This document shows, in pieces, positions 54,874 to 61,416 of a DNA stretch of 64,000 bases. The notes under the pieces are model-generated. The model was not told the DNA's origin. It made no database searches and saw nothing but the letters and a program-made list of their open reading frames with translations. The DNA is from JANJUO01 sp942492935 (GTDB taxonomy: Bacteria > Bacteroidota > Ignavibacteria > Kapaibacteriales > UBA2268). Position 1 is the stretch's first letter. Each line of letters opens with the position of its first letter. The DNA lies in NCBI GenBank assembly GCA_942492935.1, contig OW818654.1, positions 1,116,001-1,180,000 on the forward strand, in the 5' to 3' direction. Position numbers and translations under genes: made by a program.

Positions 54874-55137
54874 TTACTCCAAAGGTTTAATTTTAATATA
54901 AGTTTTCTTATCGCTTTGCAATTTGGCAAAATTTTCTATAAGTTCATTTTTATGAATATCTGCCCAAACTTGCACGTATTTCAATTGTCTTGAAGGCAAA
55001 CTACCTTGTAAAATCTCTCCACTTGAAATCTCAATTATTGCTCTGAATTCATTATAATGAACATGGAAATGAAGTGGATTATGGTCATCTCCATACATAG
55101 AAATAATTATTCCATAAAATCTTGACAATTCTGGCAT
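54874..55137 (-). CDS. DUF4160 protein (second copy in the array)
   Basis: An 87-residue DUF4160 protein: MPELSRFYGIIISMYGDDHN, PLHFHVHYNEFRAIIEIS (histidine cluster), GEILQGSLPSRQLKYVQVW and a DIHKNELIENF helix. It pairs with the downstream DUF2442 gene (2-nt gap). It is clearly related to the 53342-53623 copy but quite divergent, so the two pairs are not a recent tandem duplication. Confidence 0.87.
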   Translation of the reverse strand: MPELSRFYGIIISMYGDDHNPLHFHVHYNEFRAIIEISSGEILQGSLPSRQLKYVQVWADIHKNELIENFAKLQSDKKTYIKIKPLE

Positions 55138-55300
55138 TTGTTACTCAACAAATTCAAACAAAAATATTAGACAAACTCAAATAAATATTATTGTTTATAA
55201 AAACGATACTTGGTAGGATAGATATTCCCCATTCCTTCTTTTATAAGTATTTTAATCACCTCTAATTGCCTATTTAATTACCAAACTTGTAATTGAAATC

Positions 55301-55909
55301 TTATTTTCTATTTATGATATATGGAAAATAATGTCCTGATGGGTCTTCGATATTTTCTTGCAAATATTTTTTTTTATTATATTCAAGGCAAATTTTACTT
55401 TCATCAAATCCAATAAAACTCAAAGTATCATATTTACAAGAAATTTTCTTAAAAACTAATTGTTTATTAGTTGAAAACATATCACCGAGACGTTTATATT
55501 TCACTTTCCTGATTCTGTCAAATATCATATATATTTTATTATTAGGATTACAAAAATAACGCCCATAATAATATTCGATTACATCATTTATATCAGCATT
55601 TAGTAAAATTTGAGAGTATAGAGAAGAATCTGGTTCTTTATTTTTCATGTAAATTATAAAACCGTGACGAAGTGGGAGTAAAGATTTAACAACATATCCA
55701 TTGCTATCAAAATAAAATATTTGAATAAAATCATCTTTTTTAGGCAATAAACAAAACTCTTGTGAATGAAAATTTTCATCAATAAAGAAAGTATTTATTA
55801 TTATTTTTTCAAATTCAATAGGTTGAGAATTTAGTTCAATATCAGAACAAATATTGCTAATATTTGGAACTATTAAACATACAAAGCAAATCATTATCGT
55901 TTTAATCAT
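55301..55909 (-). CDS. Hypothetical exported protein, candidate immunity or orphan protein
   Basis: About 203 residues from the ATG at 55909 (MIKTIMICFVCLIVPN; ORF-extending upstream starts overlap the Rhs fragment). A signal peptide is likely, possibly lipid-modified around NICSD, though the lipobox is poor. No family recognised. The body is beta/alpha with EFCLLPKKDDFIQIFYFDSN, PLRHGFIIYMKNKEPDSSLY and IEYYYGRYFCNPNNKIYMIF. It lies directly after an Rhs fragment with a different C-terminus (55946-56062), the position in which immunity genes occur. Immunity is therefore inferred from position alone. Confidence 0.5.
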   Translation of the reverse strand: MIKTIMICFVCLIVPNISNICSDIELNSQPIEFEKIIINTFFIDENFHSQEFCLLPKKDDFIQIFYFDSNGYVVKSLLPLRHGFIIYMKNKEPDSSLYSQILLNADINDVIEYYYGRYFCNPNNKIYMIFDRIRKVKYKRLGDMFSTNKQLVFKKISCKYDTLSFIGFDESKICLEYNKKKYLQENIEDPSGHYFPYIINRK

Positions 55910-55945
55910 TACAATTCCCATAATATAATTAAAATTGGACTTTCC

Positions 55946-56062
55946 TTAACCCAAAACAACTCCAACCATGTCTTTGGTAGTGAGTTTATCAATGTTTGAT
56001 TGAGTTTTACCAAGCCCCAGCATACTATTGAAACCGAAGCGGTAGTTGTTTTTCTTTGCCGT
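55946..56062 (-). pseudogene. Rhs tip fragment 5 with a distinct C-terminal remnant
   Basis: Translation: TAKKNNYRFGFNSM, then LGLGKTQSNIDKLTTKDMV, GVVLG and a stop. Only NYRFGFNSM matches the other tips; the rest, LGLGKTQSNIDKLTTKDMVG, differs from every other copy and may be the last part of a lost toxin or an independent C-terminus. It begins about 45 nt after the PD-(D/E)XK-like gene and is followed by the exported 203-residue protein gene. Confidence 0.6.
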
Positions 56063-56104
56063 TCATAAAACCTCGTGTGTGTTTTTCTACAAGAAAATTT
56101 TAAT

Positions 56105-56737
56105 TTACCAAGCTCTTGGTTCAAAACTATCATGAATCTGTAATTCAACTAAATCATTTGATATTGAAATAAAGTATATGCCATTTCGAAGAAGTTCACT
56201 TATATTCTCCTTTTCATAATGAGTTGCAACTAAAACTCCGTAAATTTTCTTATCCGAATGTTCCAATTTCACCCTTCTGAATCTTTCAATTTGGTTTAAT
56301 AGTTGTTCAAACGCATCTTGTCGGTAATGGCTTTTTATTTCGATTATAAAACATGATGTTTTGGATATTGCAAGTAAATCAATTTCCATTGAATCGCCGT
56401 TTGAATAGAATTTGTATCTCTCAGAAATATCAGTACAATTGAACTTATGATGAAATAATTTGCGAAGAGAGGGCAGTACTAATCCTTCGTTGAAAGTACC
56501 GAACTTATTTCCCAAACCGCCAATTTGCTTGCCCAATTCTTTAATTTGCTTGTCTGTTTCTTTGAATTTAGTACTTAATAATTCGTCAGTTTCTTTGAAT
56601 TTGACTGCAGTTTCTCTGAACATTAATTCTGTTTCTTTCTGACTTTCAGTTAACTCACGCTGACTTTTAGTGACAGCTTTTATCAGTTGCATTACTTCAT
56701 CGTAAGTTACTTTTTCATTTTTCACTTCTGAACTCAT
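56105..56737 (-). CDS. Coiled-coil PD-(D/E)XK-like protein, paralogue A
   Basis: A 210-residue protein. The N-terminal coiled coil (about 15-75) contains repeated ETD/ETDKQI-type heptads (KETDELLSTKFKETDKQIKE). A restriction-endonuclease-like core follows: FNEGLVLPSLRKLF, the acidic MEIDLLAISKTSCFIIEIKS (E-I-D and E-I-K, the D/E-x-K site) and DKKIYGVLVATHYEKE. It ends SFEPRAW. Proteins of this layout (DUF3782-like) are widespread and unassigned. A close relative lies at 60490-61068, and both are flanked by Rhs fragments. Nuclease activity is predicted only from the motif. Confidence 0.77.
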   Translation of the reverse strand: MSSEVKNEKVTYDEVMQLIKAVTKSQRELTESQKETELMFRETAVKFKETDELLSTKFKETDKQIKELGKQIGGLGNKFGTFNEGLVLPSLRKLFHHKFNCTDISERYKFYSNGDSMEIDLLAISKTSCFIIEIKSHYRQDAFEQLLNQIERFRRVKLEHSDKKIYGVLVATHYEKENISELLRNGIYFISISNDLVELQIHDSFEPRAW

Positions 56738-56751
56738 TTTAATTTCCTGTT

Positions 56752-56949
56752 TTAATTAACAAAATAGATACACGATTTATCTATTAAAAAATTTTGTGAA
56801 AATCGCCCAACTATTATGCAATTCATCCTCGCTCCAAAGTCATAACTATTCCCCCTTCCTTCCTCCGCTGTATATGTTGCATTCTTATCCCTCACATCAT
56901 CATCTCTCAGCATACCATTGAAACCGATAAAATTACAAATTTGAACCAT
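56752..56949 (-). pseudogene. Rhs tip fragment 6
   Basis: Translation: MVQICNFIGFNGMLRDDDV, then RDKNATYTAEEGRGNSYDFG and ARMNCIIVGRFSQNF, ending CIYFVN. Homology to the tip spans about 56815-56935 (GFNGML to YDFGAR); then unrelated codons begin at the position where VLNPRVGSW would follow. It lies between the immunity candidate of the papain-like tip and paralogue A. Confidence 0.8.
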
Positions 56950-56994
56950 TTCATTAATTTTTCACTTGTCATTGTCACTTTTAAAAATTTTAGA

Positions 56995-57405
56995 TTATCT
57001 ACTTTTTATAACACTATCATTAGCTGGTTCATCAATAAAAAAATTACAATTATTTTTCAACATAATTGTATTGCGATTTTCAATTCCAATAATATTTGCA
57101 TAAATATTTTCTATTGAAAAAGGTGAAATATAACAATTTGATTGTAGAGTAAAATCTGCTTCTAAAAATAATTCTCCATTATAATCATTAAAGATATTAA
57201 CCCCAATCACTCTTTTAATTGAATCTACATTAATTATTTGCACCCAAAAACCTTCATCAGCTGCCCCTCTCCAAACAGCTTCTTTTGGGATATTGTCAAA
57301 TCTTTGGGGTACGGCAGTATTATTACTTGTAATTACCCACAAATAAAAACCTCCCAAAGAGAATACAAGAATTACCAAAACACTTATTATTATTTTCATT
57401 ATCAC
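56995..57405 (-). CDS. Candidate immunity protein for the papain-like Rhs tip
   Basis: A 136-residue membrane-anchored protein: N-terminal helix MIMKIIISVLVILVFSLGGF followed by an extracytoplasmic beta domain (IPKEAVWRGAADEGFWVQI, VIGVNIFNDYNGELFLEADF, IENRNTIMLKNNCNFF). It starts 5 nt after the stop of the papain-like Rhs tip gene, the classic immunity position. An envelope location would fit a toxin acting outside the cytoplasm. No family recognised by name; function is inferred from context. Confidence 0.65.
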   Translation of the reverse strand: MIMKIIISVLVILVFSLGGFYLWVITSNNTAVPQRFDNIPKEAVWRGAADEGFWVQIINVDSIKRVIGVNIFNDYNGELFLEADFTLQSNCYISPFSIENIYANIIGIENRNTIMLKNNCNFFIDEPANDSVIKSR

Positions 57406-57410
57406 ATACC

Positions 57411-58298
57411 TTATTTTTTTTGTTTTACTTTTGCATCTGTTTCATCACCGATTCCAATTGTTGTTTTTTTTGTTTTGGGATCATAAGTAACTTTGGCATT
57501 ACCTTCCTCTAAATATTCATCTATTATATTCATAGGAGTAGGGTTAATTATAGTTGGCTGGTCGACAGTTTTATCTTGATTAATACAATCTGCACCAAAA
57601 GTTCCACAATTGTTACTATTCAAACTATACGGATCTCTTTTAGGGTCTTTATTTTCTTTCAATTTCTCATTTGCATAGTTATTCATTGCATCAAACTGGT
57701 CACTTTTGATATATGCACCAAGTATTCGTCCACCTTTTCCCGCACCTTTGGAAATTTCACCTAATACATTGTTTAAACTCTCTATAGTTGGTTTACCGTC
57801 CTTATCTAGTACAACTTTCGAGGTTTTTAAAGTTTGAACCTTACCTGCAACACCATCATATGTTTTATATCTACCGTATTCATAATATTTAGTTACTCCC
57901 GTTTTGTTATTAATGAGTAACACTCCAGCATGTCCAAGTCCACCTATTCGCCCAATAGGTGTAGCAATTTTATAGTCTGGAAATAAAATTAATATTGCAT
58001 CCCTTCCATCTTTATCTACATAAATAATTGGATTATTATTTGCAAAAACATAAGACGATACGCTCGGGTACTTAGCCCTAAGTGGGTCAAGAGATAACCA
58101 ACTCCCAACTCTCGGATTTAAGACCCTCGCCCCAAAGTCATAACTATTCCCCCTGCCTTCCTCCGCCGTATATGTTGCATTCTTATCCCTCACATCATCA
58201 TCTCTCAGCATACCATTGAAGCCGAAGCGGTACTCGGTATTGACGTTGTTGACTGGGTCGCTGTTGGAGAAGAAGCCGGGTATCAAAATATTATACAC
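57411..58298 (-). CDS. Orphan Rhs tip with permuted-papain-like C-terminal toxin
   Basis: 295 residues, 5'-truncated: it opens with a GTG and enters the Rhs tip at LIPGFFSNSDP. Tip: EYRFGFNGMLRDDDVRDKNA, YDFGARVLNPRVGSWLSLDP, AKYPSVSSYVFANNNPI, VDKDGRD (residues 22-100). The C-terminal region (101-295) has GLGHAGVLLINNKTG (His 123) and SNNCGTFGADCIN (Cys 231). His-before-Cys order is that of permuted papain/NlpC-P60-like hydrolases, which act on peptidoglycan or lipids. A candidate immunity gene follows after 5 nt. It has no signal peptide or Rhs shell, so it can function only if joined to a full rhs gene by recombination, or it is a relic. Confidence 0.75.
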   Translation of the reverse strand: MYNILIPGFFSNSDPVNNVNTEYRFGFNGMLRDDDVRDKNATYTAEEGRGNSYDFGARVLNPRVGSWLSLDPLRAKYPSVSSYVFANNNPIIYVDKDGRDAILILFPDYKIATPIGRIGGLGHAGVLLINNKTGVTKYYEYGRYKTYDGVAGKVQTLKTSKVVLDKDGKPTIESLNNVLGEISKGAGKGGRILGAYIKSDQFDAMNNYANEKLKENKDPKRDPYSLNSNNCGTFGADCINQDKTVDQPTIINPTPMNIIDEYLEEGNAKVTYDPKTKKTTIGIGDETDAKVKQKK

Positions 58299-58303
58299 TT
58301 ACA

Positions 58304-58648
58304 TTACTCCTTTTGGCCTTCTCTTAATTCCTTGTATGATGCAGGATATAATTTCAAAATTGAATCAGGATAATTTATTTTGGGATAATTTTTAAAAATA
58401 CGACTACTGTCTGAATTATATAAATCAGGTTCGGTTGCCCATTCAATTAATTCGTCATTTTCATAACCTTTGATCCGTGAGCCTTTATACCAAATCAAAC
58501 TCTTTTCCCAAAATTCTTTATCTTGTAAGTTATAACCAAATTCTTGATAAATTGACTTATCAGTATTCAAATTCTCGGTTGACCTAAGTTTACCTCCATA
58601 ATTTGGATTGTAATATTTAGCATAAATCCTTGTAATATCTTCTTTCAT
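58304..58648 (-). CDS. Hypothetical protein coupled to the lipase-tip operon
   Basis: 114 residues from the ATG at 58648, which overlaps the preceding lipoprotein gene stop by 4 nt (ATGA); an upstream start at 58687 overlaps it further. No signal peptide. The sequence is rich in Tyr, Asn and Asp (IYAKYYNPNYGGKLRSTEN, IYQEFGYNLQDKEFWEKS, EWATEPDLYNSD). Not recognised. Its position as third gene behind an Rhs tip suggests a second immunity or chaperone-like protein. It stops 6 nt before the next Rhs tip. Confidence 0.55.
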   Translation of the reverse strand: MKEDITRIYAKYYNPNYGGKLRSTENLNTDKSIYQEFGYNLQDKEFWEKSLIWYKGSRIKGYENDELIEWATEPDLYNSDSSRIFKNYPKINYPDSILKLYPASYKELREGQKE

Positions 58649-59130
58649 TTTTTGAAAAAATATTGAGACATACATTTTAAAATCCAATCTATGTTCGGGG
58701 CTTCACATCTTTGTTGATCAAACAACATAAATTTAAAAACCTTGTTTGTATCCTCTCTTTTTCCAATTATACAATTTGAATAATAAATAAATCCTGTTTC
58801 AGACTGTTCTTCATCATTATTTGGTACTTTTCTTACAAACCATGTTAATATCTTTTTCTTGTCAAAGCTATAAAATCCATTTAAAATAATGATATTAATT
58901 CGATTTTCTTCTAAATAAAAAGGAGATTCAGTTAAATTTGAAAAATATTCAAATCTGCTATCCTGCCAAGTTTTCACAACTTGAACAATTGCCAAACTAT
59001 CTCTATATTCAAGTTTATTCAATTTATTACATAAATCAATAGTATCATTTTCTTGGCAACTCGTTGTTATAAATGAAAAAACAAATAGAAATTTTAAAAA
59101 AAATCTAATTAGGATATTAAAATTTTTCAT
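58645..59130 (-). CDS. Putative lipoprotein, candidate immunity to the lipase-like Rhs tip
   Basis: 161 residues with a lipoprotein signal: FLKFLFVFSFITTSCQE (Cys about 25). The mature part has KLEYRDSLAIVQVVKTWQDS, IINIIILNGFYSF-type strands, KKKILTWFVRKVPN and SETGFIYYSNCIIG. Its ATG overlaps the stop of the toxin-bearing tip by 4 nt (ATGA), a strong sign of co-translation. Tethering to the envelope suits an immunity protein against a toxin that damages membrane or wall. No named family. Confidence 0.65.
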   Translation of the reverse strand: MKNFNILIRFFLKFLFVFSFITTSCQENDTIDLCNKLNKLEYRDSLAIVQVVKTWQDSRFEYFSNLTESPFYLEENRINIIILNGFYSFDKKKILTWFVRKVPNNDEEQSETGFIYYSNCIIGKREDTNKVFKFMLFDQQRCEAPNIDWILKCMSQYFFKK

Positions 59131-60509
59131 TTGTAATTTTCTCCTTCTATAACAGGTTTTGAATTATTTGATCCACTCATAATTATCAAAGGTGTTCCTT
59201 CATGAGGATTTTTTGATTTATTTAAGTTTGATATTGACATGAATCTAATTGCATGCCCTTTATAAATATCCATAGAATTTGAAATATCTACAGAACCAGG
59301 AGGTATGGTAACTGAAGGAACTGAATTTCCACTTAAAAAATTGTTAGTAGAAAATACGAACATATTTAAGCCATCACCGATATTAGGACCTCCATCTAAT
59401 CCACCTTTCTTTGCAAAATAATTTGCTCTGAAATTTTCTGAATTTTTAACTGAACCTCCTTGGAATGAATTAATATCATAAACATCTCCAAATTTTAGTT
59501 TATCCAATAAATTATTGTCTTTTGCATAATTATACATCCCCTCCATAAATCCTCTTGCGAATGCAGTACCCATACTATGCGAAATAATCGTTATTACTTC
59601 TCCTTCTGAAAGGTTATCTATAATACTTTTAGAATCACCATATCCTAAGTTTTTACCAGCATCAAAGCGATTGTCGTATGAAAGACTTGATTTTGTAGCC
59701 AAATTTAATATTACAGAACTAATACCACCAATTTTATAGCTTAAATCCATAAGAGTTTCTAATGCTTCTTTTCCACCCATTGCTCCATCATAATATCTGA
59801 CAGAATTATCTTCAATTCTACTTAATGCATTTCTATCCCAAGGTTTCCAATATTCTCTTCTACCCCCGTTTCCAGTATGCATGCCATTAAAGAAAAGGAC
59901 TACTTTCCCATCAGGATCAACTGCATTTATTGGATTGTTCAATACAAAAACATAAGCTGAAACACTCGGATACTTAGCCCTAAGTGGGTCAAGAGATAAC
60001 CAACTCCCCACTCTCGGATTTAATACCCTCGCCCCGAAGTCATAACTATTCCCCCTGCCTTCCTCAGCAGAAATAGGAGCATTCTTATCCCTCACATCAT
60101 CATCCCTCAGCATCCCATTAAAGCCGAAGCGGTAGTCGGGGTCGCTGTTTGAGAAGAAGCCGGGTATCAACATACCAAAAGCATAGTAATTGAATACCTC
60201 TTCCGGCTGTGCCGTAAAAGGTGGTAGCCCAGTATTGTTAGGGTTCAGCTTCCAGTCCTTCAAAACCACACGCACATTCCCAAGATGGTCTTTCAGTTCA
60301 TAAAACTTCGTTCCCAAATAACGTGCTTCGGTAGTTGCCTCCGCACCCAAAGTAAAACTATATCCTCTATGATGTTCATCGCTACGAATAGTAGCAAACC
60401 TGCCATGACTCTCCGAGCCATACACAAACCACTGATTGCTACGATGAATCAGATTTCCAAAATTTGTAGTTGTCGTACTCAAAAATGGATTACCAAGCCG
60501 TAGGAACAA
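59127..60509 (-). CDS. Orphan Rhs tip with lipase/serine-hydrolase-like C-terminal toxin
   Basis: A 460-residue open frame, 5'-truncated. No credible start exists: the frame opens (TTG) inside the upstream PD-(D/E)XK-like gene and enters Rhs core sequence at GNPFLSTTTTNFG. Core/tip: NQWFVYGSESHGRFATI, GTKFYELKDHLGNVRVV, NYYAFGMLIPGFF, YRFGFNGMLRDDDV, YDFGARVLNPRVGSWLSLDP, then NPINAVDPDGK (about 200). The C-terminal toxin region has VLFFNGMHTGNGGRREYW, and IISHSMGTAFARGFMEGM with a nucleophilic serine at about residue 312 (S-x-S-x-G lipase-type elbow). A lipoprotein gene overlaps its stop. This is the most complete tip in the array, with core sequence that the others lack. Confidence 0.78.
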   Translation of the reverse strand: MFLRLGNPFLSTTTTNFGNLIHRSNQWFVYGSESHGRFATIRSDEHHRGYSFTLGAEATTEARYLGTKFYELKDHLGNVRVVLKDWKLNPNNTGLPPFTAQPEEVFNYYAFGMLIPGFFSNSDPDYRFGFNGMLRDDDVRDKNAPISAEEGRGNSYDFGARVLNPRVGSWLSLDPLRAKYPSVSAYVFVLNNPINAVDPDGKVVLFFNGMHTGNGGRREYWKPWDRNALSRIEDNSVRYYDGAMGGKEALETLMDLSYKIGGISSVILNLATKSSLSYDNRFDAGKNLGYGDSKSIIDNLSEGEVITIISHSMGTAFARGFMEGMYNYAKDNNLLDKLKFGDVYDINSFQGGSVKNSENFRANYFAKKGGLDGGPNIGDGLNMFVFSTNNFLSGNSVPSVTIPPGSVDISNSMDIYKGHAIRFMSISNLNKSKNPHEGTPLIIMSGSNNSKPVIEGENYK

Positions 60510-61068
60510 ATTCAGGAGATTCTTGTAGTTTTACTATATCATCAAAAACTGTTATAAAATAAATGCCTTTTCTTGCCAATTCTTTGATGTTGTCTTTGTT
60601 GAAATCAGTAGCAACAATAACTCCATATATTTTTTTGTCATTATTTTCAAGAGTAACTTTCTTGAATTTTTCGATATTCTTCAATAATTGCTTTAAATCA
60701 TCTTTTCTGTATTTGCTTTTTATTTCTATTATGTAACTTGCCGTTGGAGAAATGGCAAGTACATCAATTTCAAACGAATTGCCATTCATCAATACCTTTT
60801 GATTTTTGGAAATCAATTTGCAATTAAATTTCTCTGCAAATAATTTTTCTAATGATGGAAATACCAATGCTTCATTAAAAGCACCAAATTTGTTATTTAG
60901 ATGACCAATTTCTTTGCTCACTTTATCAATTTGCTTATCAGTTTCCAAAAACCTCGTCGCAATTTGTTTGTCAGTTTCTCGTTGACTTTCTCTCATTTGC
61001 TTAATGTTTTCACGTTCTTCTAAAATCAGATTCAGGACGTGTTGATATGTCAATACTTCTTCAGCCAT
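60490..61068 (-). CDS. Coiled-coil PD-(D/E)XK-like protein, paralogue B
   Basis: A 192-residue paralogue of 56105-56737, with the same plan. The coiled coil has repeated ETDKQI heptads (RETDKQIATRFLETDKQIDK). The core is FNEALVFPSLEKLFAEKFNC, SFEIDVLAISPTASYIIEIK (acidic E-I-D and E-x-K) and DKKIYGVIVATDFNKDN, and it ends ESPEFVPTAW. An Rhs scar (61110-61172) lies upstream and the lipase-tip fragment begins at its stop codon, reproducing the scar-PD-(D/E)XK-Rhs order seen around paralogue A. The predicted nuclease-like fold could be a toxin, or a host-factor cassette. Confidence 0.78.
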   Translation of the reverse strand: MAEEVLTYQHVLNLILEERENIKQMRESQRETDKQIATRFLETDKQIDKVSKEIGHLNNKFGAFNEALVFPSLEKLFAEKFNCKLISKNQKVLMNGNSFEIDVLAISPTASYIIEIKSKYRKDDLKQLLKNIEKFKKVTLENNDKKIYGVIVATDFNKDNIKELARKGIYFITVFDDIVKLQESPEFVPTAW

Positions 61069-61109
61069 AATTATCTCCTTAAAATAAAATTAACGGCATT
61101 TGTCTTTAT

Positions 61110-61172
61110 TTATTTTAATAACTCTATATCTATCACATCATCATCCTTCAGCATCCCATTGAAGCCAATGAA
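61110..61172 (-). pseudogene. Rhs tip scar 9 (upstream end of the array)
   Basis: Translation FIGFNGMLKDDDVIDIELLK then a stop. It has the same FIGFNGML junction as the fragment at 56.9 kb, in the same position before a PD-(D/E)XK-like gene. It lies about 40 nt upstream of paralogue B. Beyond it toward gdhA no further Rhs homology was seen. Confidence 0.72.
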
Positions 61173-61352
61173 TTTGGTCGATGGTATTAATAGTAATAAT
61201 TTTGGGATTAAATATCCGAATTCAAGCCCTGGATTAATCCAATATTATAATTTACAATCTTTGTCAATGCAAAAAAATACTTGATTAACAATTTTATATG
61301 ATGAAAGATATATTTTTAAATAGCTTAGTTATAATCAAGGCAATATTAATCT

Positions 61353-61389
61353 AATCAAAAAAAATCCCCTGCTGTAAGCAGAGGATTTT
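61353..61389 (-). terminator. Intrinsic terminator after gdhA
   Basis: A 13-bp stem (61361-61373 with 61377-61389; AAAATCCCCTGCT against AGCAGAGGATTTT, one mismatch) with a 3-nt loop. On the minus strand it is followed by a run of eight T. It separates gdhA from the Rhs array. Confidence 0.85.
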
Positions 61390-61416
61390 ATGATAATTAA
61401 TTATCAAAGAATAATA

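Noticed and set aside
55909..56148. 79-codon minus-strand frame between paralogue A and the exported protein
   Set aside because: It reads the Rhs fragment in the wrong frame (e.g. TTTASVSIVCWG); the tip homology YRFGFNSM is in a different frame.
52159..61172. Regularly recurring Rhs sequence considered as a CRISPR-like or integron-like array
   Set aside because: Repeat lengths vary from about 45 to over 500 bp, they translate as one conserved protein segment, spacers are whole genes, and no cas or integrase gene is present.
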